A stretch of DNA of 21,707 nucleotides, from IMG/VR virus record IMGVR_UViG_3300025655_000337, positions 1 through 21,707 of that record; one strand, written 5' to 3'. The notes below the pieces were generated by a model. It worked only from the letters and a program-made list of their open reading frames with translations, made no database searches and was not told the origin of the DNA. How positions within the stretch are numbered: position 1 is the stretch's first letter; every line of letters starts with the position of its first letter. The stretch comes from a virus. Below, one piece after another: positions 7,701 to 16,700 of the stretch. The translations under genes and the position numbers were made by a program.

Positions 7701-10700
7701 AAATTTAATTTCTGCTGGGTCCGGAAATCACAAATTCAATTATCCAGAAATTAGAGTGTCTGTAAAGGGCAGAATCGGAGTATCTACTTTTAGTGGACAA
7801 GATTTTAATGCAGTTGTTCAACCAATTTTTAGAGGAGAAATTCAGTCAGTATTTGTTGAGTCGGGTGGTTCTAACTATGGATCCGAAGATATTATTAACT
7901 TTAATAGACAGCCACTTTTTGAATTGAATTCTGGTTCCGGAATTCAACTAAAACCAATAATATCCAATGGACAAATAACTGATGTATTAATAAACAGTCC
8001 TGGAAGTGGGTACAATTCTCCTCCAAATCTCGAAGTTATTGGTGATGGTGCTGGTGCATTATTGACGCCCATTTTCTCAAATGGTTCTTTGGTTCAAGTT
8101 AAAGTAATTTATGGGGGTGGTGGATACAATCAGGATAATACTGCTATAATTGCAACTCCTTCTGGTTTTGGTGCTGATTTTGAATCTGCAGTTAAATCGT
8201 GGAAGATTAATCTTGTCGAAAGAGCAATTCAAAATTCTAAAATTGCTAATGATGATGGACTATTAACTACAGGTTTGAATAACGATTATGGACTCCAATA
8301 TAGCCATGCTTATGCACCTAGACCTTTAAGATCTTTGGTTCAGGGAACATCATTCAGAAACGGAAAGGTTGTTTATACTCCAGATTTAGCTATCCAGGAT
8401 AAGAGAGAAATAGAATCAAGTGGACACTCTCCTATTATTGGATGGGCTTATGATGGAAATCCAATTTATGGTCCTTATGGATATTCATCTGCAACTGGAG
8501 GATCTGTAAAATCTCTTACTTCTGGATATGAGCAAAGAATTATTTTAGGTAGACCAAGCACCTCAATTTATCCTCAAGGATTTTTTGTGGAAGATTATGA
8601 TTACGTTGGAAATGGAGATCTTGATGAGCATAATGGAAGATTTGGAATAACACCGGAATTTCCAAATGGAGTTTATGCGTATTTTACTACAATTAATAGT
8701 GGTAATGTTGAGAGAACCGGTTTATTTGAAAATTACAAACTTCCTTCATTCCCATATGCAATAGGAAATTCTTATAAATCTAAACCCATAGATTTTAACT
8801 TTGAAAATACTTCAAATCAAGATTTTATTGATATAAATGATACTGGTTGGAGAAGAAATACAACTCCATATAATCTCATAAGTGATAAAACAACGTATAA
8901 GTATCTTTTAAATCCAAATAAAATAAAACAACAAAATTCAGTTGTAAAAAATATTTTCCCCGGAGATTTGGAATCCATTACAATTGTTGACGGTGGAGAA
9001 GACTATAAAGTTGGAGATAAACTTGTTTTTAAAAATAAAGGTAATTTTATTTCTTCAGGAAAAGCAAAAGTTTCTTCTTTATTTGGAAAAGCAGTAACTC
9101 AAATTAGCGTAGCAACTTCTTCCTTTGATGATGTTGTACTGTATCCCAATGAAAGTGGAAGTTTTGTTGGATTTACTACTATCCCACATTATTATGTGGA
9201 TAATGATTTGATTACTTTTACCGGACAATTTGATTATAAAAAATCTAGTACAATTAATGTAAATTATAATAATCTATTTTTAACTTCCGGAATTGGTTCC
9301 GCAATTTATACCGGATTGGTTACTTATTTTAATGTCTCTGGAAATTTAAGTTATCCAAACATCAGAGAAAATGACATATATCAAATTGGAAATGAAGAAA
9401 TAAAAGTTTTGAGTATAGATCCAATATCATCAAGAATCAAAGTACTTCGCAATCAAAATGGTACAGTTGGTCTAGTAACATACGGTGCTGGGATAGGACT
9501 TACGGAAAAAACTAAGAGATTTTCTATCAACTTTGGAATTTCTACATCATACAATTACAGAATAGACCGTGAATTTTATTTTGAGCCTAAAGAAACTGTG
9601 GGATTGGGAACACTTTCTGGTGTGGGTATTGTAAGTACCATTTATTTCTCTAATCCCGGTGTTGGAATCACTCAAATTTCAATTCCGACTCAATCATTAT
9701 ACCTACCAAATCACAATTTGATTACTGGAGATTCTTTAATTTATTCTGCAAATGGTGGAACAAGAGTTTCTGTTTCTACTGATGGGAATTCTAGTTTTCA
9801 ACTTGATGATAATTTAACGGTTTATGTTGCAAAAATTTCTAATGATTTAATTGGAATTTCAACAATTAAAGTTGGTATTGGTTCTACTGGAACTTTTGTT
9901 GGAATGGGTTCCACTGCATCTGGAATTCTTTACTTTACTTCAGTAGGAACGGGCAATACGCACAGTTTTAGGACAAATTATAAAAATTCTTTAGTTGGCT
10001 CTATCAGTAAAAATGTAGTCACTGTATCCACAGGAGAAACTCATGGACTATCTTTATTAGATAAAGTAACTATTGATGTAAAGACTGGAATTGCTACAAC
10101 ATTTATTGTAAAATATGATGACTACAGTAGGAGAATGCTTATAAATCCAAGACAATTCTCTTCTGTTGATATTGAAAATAATAGAATAAGTATCAATAAT
10201 CATAAGTATTATACTGGACAAAAGATTTTACATACATCAAATAGTCCTGCAACTGGATTGGTTGATCATGAATCATATTATGTAATAGTCGTGGATTCAG
10301 ATACAATTATGTTGTCCTCGACATATTATGGGGCAACTAAATTAAATCCAGAAATTATAGACATCACAACATCATCAACTGGAACCATTTCCGCAATAAA
10401 TCCTCCAATTACAGTAGAGAGAAATCATCCTATTATTTTTGATTTGTCGGATTCATCACTAAGTTTCTTCTCTAACGTTGGGGTGGCGACTTATTCTGCT
10501 TTCGATCTTAAAATTTATAAAGATTCTAAATTTAGTGAGGAATTTAACTCAACATCAACCCTGAGCATTTTTGAAGTTTCTAGAAGTGGCAGAGTTGGAA
10601 TTGATTCTACCGCAAAACTAACGATTTTGGTTGGAGATGAAATTCCAAATAATCTTTATTACAAATTAGTCCCTATTAATCTAAATCTAAGTCCTCAGGT

Positions 10701-13700
10701 CAAAAAAGAAATTATAAAAGATTCTGATGTAATTTCTGGCAGTCAAATATCATTAGTCAAAAATAGATTAAATGACACATATTCTATTGTTGGAATTGGA
10801 TCAACTACTTTTAAATTTAATATATTAGATAAACCAGACTATGATTCTTTATCATCAGTCTCTAGCGAAATATATTACTATACCGATTCTACAAAAGTAA
10901 AGGGTGCAATAAAAGAAATTTCTTTGACCAGCAGAGGAAGGGGATACACATCTTTGCCATCAATTAGTTCAGTTATTTCTGAAAGTGGTTCTGGTGCTAT
11001 ACTCATTCCAGAAACAAAATCAATCGGTAGAGTTAGTTCTACAGAAATTCAAGATATTGGATTTGAATATCCTACAGACTATAGTTTAAGACCTTTGGCC
11101 AAATACCCAACAATTCTAGTCCTTGAACCATTGTTCAAATTTGATAGTGTGGGAATTTCTTCTTTTGGTAAAGATTATAGTACTGCACCTTCTCTTGTAG
11201 TTGTTAATGGTAATAGTGGGGGTGTTATAGAAGATGTTGAATTAACATATACTATCGGAAGTAAAAATGTAAGTATTAATAAAAATAGTTCAGAATTAAC
11301 TAGTACTCCTAGAATAATTCCAATTAACAACTCGAATGGTATTAGAGTAAAAAATATAGTATTTAATAACTCTACTAAGAATGTTGTAGTAACTCTTGGG
11401 TCAAGTTTTAGCGATCCCGAAGAATATCCATTTGCAGTAGGAAGTAAAATATTGATTGAGGGGGTGAGTGTTGGAGTTGCTTCCACTGGAAAAGGATATA
11501 ATTCCAGCAACTATGCATATTCGTTATTTACACTTACAGCAATTGATCCTAATATTGGTGGAGCTGATGGAACTTTAACATTTAATCTTTCTTCATATCT
11601 CAAAGATGGCGAAACCCCAGGTACTTTTAGTTCTATAAATTCTGCAGGAAGAGTTGTTCCTGAGTCATATTTCCCAATATTTGATATTAAATTAAAGAAA
11701 AATATTTTCTATGAAGGAGAAACAGTTTATACTTCCAATGCAAGTGCTATTGTAGAAAATTGGGATGAAGATAATGAATATCTGAAGGTCTCTACGATAA
11801 ATGACTTTTCCATCAATCAAAAAATAGAAGGAAGAACTTCTGGGTCTGTTGGAATAATTAAAAAAGTTATTGATTTGGATTCAAACTATAAAATAGATTC
11901 ATCATCTCCATCCAGAAAAGGTTGGAATCGTGAGACTGGATTTTTAAATAATACATTCCAAAGAGTACAGGATAGTGATTATTATCAGTATTTTTCTTAT
12001 GATTTGAAGTCAACCGTAGATCTTAATACATGGATTAATCCAGTAAATACATTAAATCATACTGCAGGATTTAAAAAATTTGGTAATTTAATATCAGAAT
12101 CCATACCATCTAATTCTGGAATATCTACAGATCAAAATCAGGGAGATTTTATAGGAATTTCAGACTTGTCTGCATTTGTTGATTTAAACTGTGTTAATGA
12201 TTTTGATTTGGCAAGCGAAAACACTTTGAATATTGATGGGTCTATTTTATCAAATGAAATAATTTTTAACTCTGCAATTATCCAGGATTATATTGAATCT
12301 ATAGGAAACAGAGTATTAACAATTGATGATATTTCAAGCGAATTTAATAGCAACCCAAGAGCTACTCAATTTAGTATAGTAGATAATTTTGTTTTGAATG
12401 ATTATAGAAGTAAAAAATATATAATTTTTGCAAGAGATAAGAGATTTGTAAACGAAACTCAACTAAGTTTAGTTACATTTTTACATGATAATTCTACTGG
12501 ATTTTTGAATCAGTATGGAGTAAGGAGTTTTAATGATTTAGGATTTTTTGATTTTTCTGTATTTGGTACTGAAGGTAGTTTACTATTTTATCCAACTAAA
12601 GCGAAGAGAAATGATTATCATCTTGGATTATTCTCTTTCTCATTGAGCGATTTAAATGTTGGAATAGGTTCCACAAACTTAGTTAATTTGGGAGATAGTG
12701 TTAGTGTTGGAGTATCTACAACTAATATAGCATCTGGCAGTTTGGGTTCTATTGAAATTGTTGGAATTTCTTCTACATATAGGTCTGGAAAGGTTTTGGT
12801 TCAAATAGGGGCAACGGATTCATCTTATTATCAGTATGATGAAATTTCATATATTTACGATGGCTCTGAGGTTCGCTTCCAGGATTATGGTCAACTTTCT
12901 ACAGATACATTTGAATCAACATCAACCATAGGAATAGGAACTTACGATGCATACCTATCTGGTTCAAATATTAGAATTGATTTAATAATAGATGAACCAA
13001 CTTCGGTGGAGTATATTATTAATACTTTTGTGGTGTCACTGGGAAATACAACAACATCCGGAATAGGAACTCAAATTCTATCGGGAAGTTCTATTAATTC
13101 ATCTTCAGTATCTATAGCTAGTAGCAGTTCACCAACATCGGTTGTAATTGGTTCATATCTAAATGATTCTCACAATTCATCATATTCGGTCATAAGTATT
13201 GAAGATATAAGCAATTCCCAGTATCAATTGTCAGAATTTTTAACTGTTACTAATAATTTAAATTCTTATGATACTGAGTTTGGAGTCTTACAGACTGAAA
13301 ATCAACTTGGAATTATAACTTCTGGTATTTCTGGTTCATATACAAACATATATTTTACACCAAATGAAAACATTGAGGTTGATGTAAAATTATTTAAAGT
13401 TGATGTTGGACTAAATGAAGTAAATGAACAAATAGATTTAACTGATGCAGCTATTAACTATGATTATGGAATATACACAGGCACTGACAATGATGTCAGA
13501 AAGCATTTTAATTTAAATTACAGAACATTACCAATTTTCCAAAGATATTTTGATGCTAGTGATGAAAGTGTTATAAATGTTGACACAAACGTTATTAGAA
13601 TTCCATATCACACCTATGTGACTGGAGAGGAAATTGCATATTCTTATCCAGGTGTGGGTACTACACAGGCAATTGGAATTGCAACAACATCTATTTCGGG

Positions 13701-16700
13701 TATTGGTTTGACTGATAAACTACCCTCAACATTATATGTTGTAAAAATTAACGATATTGACATTCAAGTCTCCGCTTCATCTTCTGAAGCTCTGAAAACT
13801 ACACCAGATGTCTTGGATATAACTTCTGTTGGAATAGGCAGTTCTCATATATTTACTGCCAAAAATCAAAATAACAAAGCAATTATAACTTTAGATAATG
13901 CGATTCAATCTCCAGTAGTATCTACTTCTACAACTACTACAGCAATACAAGATATTTCTTTCTTCGATTTTGAAATTTATTTATCGAGTGCAGATTTAAT
14001 TTCTGGTGGAGATTTGCTTAAGATTGATGATGAAATAATGAAAGTATATTCTGTTGGAGTTGGTAGTACTAATGTTATTTCTGTCATAAGACCTTGGTTG
14101 GGAACAGTTCCAGCATCTCATACTTCATCAAGTTTAGTTACTAAGGTTTTGGGAGATTATAATATCGTTGGCAGTACAATCCATTTCACTGAGGCTCCTT
14201 TTGGAAAAATTCCATTTATAAATCCATCCAATAGACCCGATGAAGTAGACTACATTGGTATTTCTACGGGTTCTTCTTTCAGTGGAAGAGTATTTTTAAG
14301 ATCTGGAATTCCAGACACATTGGAAGAATCATATACTCGCAACTATATTTTTGATGATATATCCGATCAATTCAATGCATATGCTGATTCCTTTATATTA
14401 AAAAATAATGGAAATGATGTATCCGGAATATCCACCAATAATGCAATTGTCCTGATTAATGGTGTTTTCCAACCATCAGTTTCTGTTGGTGTTACTGGTG
14501 TTTATGATTTGACAGAAAATGCGGGAATAACTAGTATAACTTTTATTGGTGAAGGATTACCCTCCGAGTATGATGTCAATACTACAAGTTTACCAAGAGG
14601 AGGAGTTATACTTTCTATTGCATCAACTTCGGGATTTGGATACCAACCACTAGTATCCGCTGGTGGAACTGCAGTAGTTTCTTCTGCTGGAACAATTCAG
14701 TCAATCAGTATTGGAAATAGTGGTTCTGGTTACAGGGATGGAATTCAAAACATAGTTAATGTTGGAGTCAAAACTGAAAATCTTGTGAATTCTAGTATTG
14801 AATTCATAGGAACTGCATCAGTTCTAAATGGAAGTGTGGTTAGTATTGCTATTACTAATCCTGGAATTGGTTATACAACATCAAATCCACCTATCGTTGT
14901 GTTTGATTCTCCACTATCCTATTCTAATATTCCTTTAGTTTATAGTTCAGAATCTTCTGCAGGATTTGGAACAGGAGCAACGATTGATATAGTTGTTGGT
15001 CAGGGTTCAAGTGTAACATCTTTTGAGTTGAAAAATCTTGGATATGCATATAAAAAAGGAGAAATATTAACAGTTTCTATTGGAGGAACTACTGGAATTC
15101 AAACAACTTCATTACCGGGTTTCTCTGAATTCCAAGTTACTATTGATACTGTTCAGAGTGATCAATTTGCTGCTTGGACGGTTGGTTCTCTCCAAGTAAT
15201 CGATCCACTAGATTCTTTATTTGATGGGGAAAGAACAGTATTCCCAATACTGATTGAGGGCAATCAAACCACAATTAGATCTAAAATGGGATCAATTATA
15301 GACCAAAGGGCACTTGAAGCTAGCTTGCTTATCTTTATAAATGATGTACTTCAAGTTCCTGGAGAAGGTTATGCATTTAAGGGTGGAAGTACAATCAGAT
15401 TTACAGAAGCTCCCAAAGTAGGTGATACTTCCAAAATAGTCTTCTACAGAGGAACTGTGGATATTGATACATTATTTGTAGATATTTTAGAAACTATTAA
15501 GATTGGAGATAAAGTAACTCTTAATAGTGATGATTCTAAATTGGTACAAAATGATAGATTAGTTAATGATATTATTTCTTCAGACACTTTAGAAACTAAT
15601 CTCTATCCTGGTCCTGCGGTTACTCAGAATGAAAATCTATTAAGACCTCTAATTTGGTGTAGACAGACGGAAGACTTATTCGTTGATGGTCAATTTGTTG
15701 GAAAAGATAGGGTGATTTATGAACCATACATTCAACCAAATTCAAACATAATTCAAAATTTTGGAATTGGTTCTACTGAAATTTTTGTAGAAAGTGTTAA
15801 AACATTTTTTGATAGTGATAGAGAGTATGAAAAAGATGGAACAACAGAAAAACCACAAAATAAAATATTAATCATCTCACAAGATACATTGGTGTCAGCT
15901 TCTGCTACAGCAGTTGTATCAACATCTGGGACTATTACTTCAGTGTTGATTAGTGATGGTGGTGTTGGTTATAGTACATCTCCAACAATTTCAATCGGAG
16001 ATCCTATTGGAATTGGAATTACTGGAAGAGCACAAGCATCATCTATTATAGTTGATGGTATAGTAACCTCTATAGAAATTACATCTCCAGGATTTGGATA
16101 TACTACATCAAATCCACCAGAAATCTTAATTGAGCACCCATCTGCAAAATATGAAGTAATTAATAATATTTCATATACTGGAGATTTTGGAATAATTTCT
16201 GGCATCAAAACAACCTCTGTTGGAGTAGCATCTACTGGTATTGTATTTGACTTCTATATCCCAGAAAATTCTCCAATAAGAGATGGTGAAACAGTATCGG
16301 TTGGCATTGCAACAACTGGTATTAGTGGAATTGAAACTGGGTACTATTTTGCTATTAATAAGTCAAATGTTGGTAATGGGCTTACCTCACTAAATTCTTC
16401 TGGTGGAACAGTTGGAGTTGGAACAACATTTATTGACAACATTTATCAGGTTGCATCCGTTTCAATTGCACAAACTGCAGTTGCTGGTGTTGGAATTACA
16501 TATGTTGCCCAAGTTACAGTAAGCGTTTCTGACTTTAATGGATTAAGTGGACTTGGATTTAGTGGTTTTTATGGTGAGTATAGTTGGGGAAGAATTTCAA
16601 CTCCAATACGCAAAGACGAAGAAGATTTTGAAAGTTATGCAAACATTGGAGGAATGTCTACTTCACCAATAGTTCAAAGATTTAATCGTCTAAAATTCAG

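Noticed and set aside
11175-11510. 111-aa open frame on the minus strand inside the giant gene
   Set aside because: It lies wholly opposite a strongly supported coding frame; its low-complexity L/T/P-rich product mirrors the codons of the + strand and no promoter or ribosome-binding site is seen.
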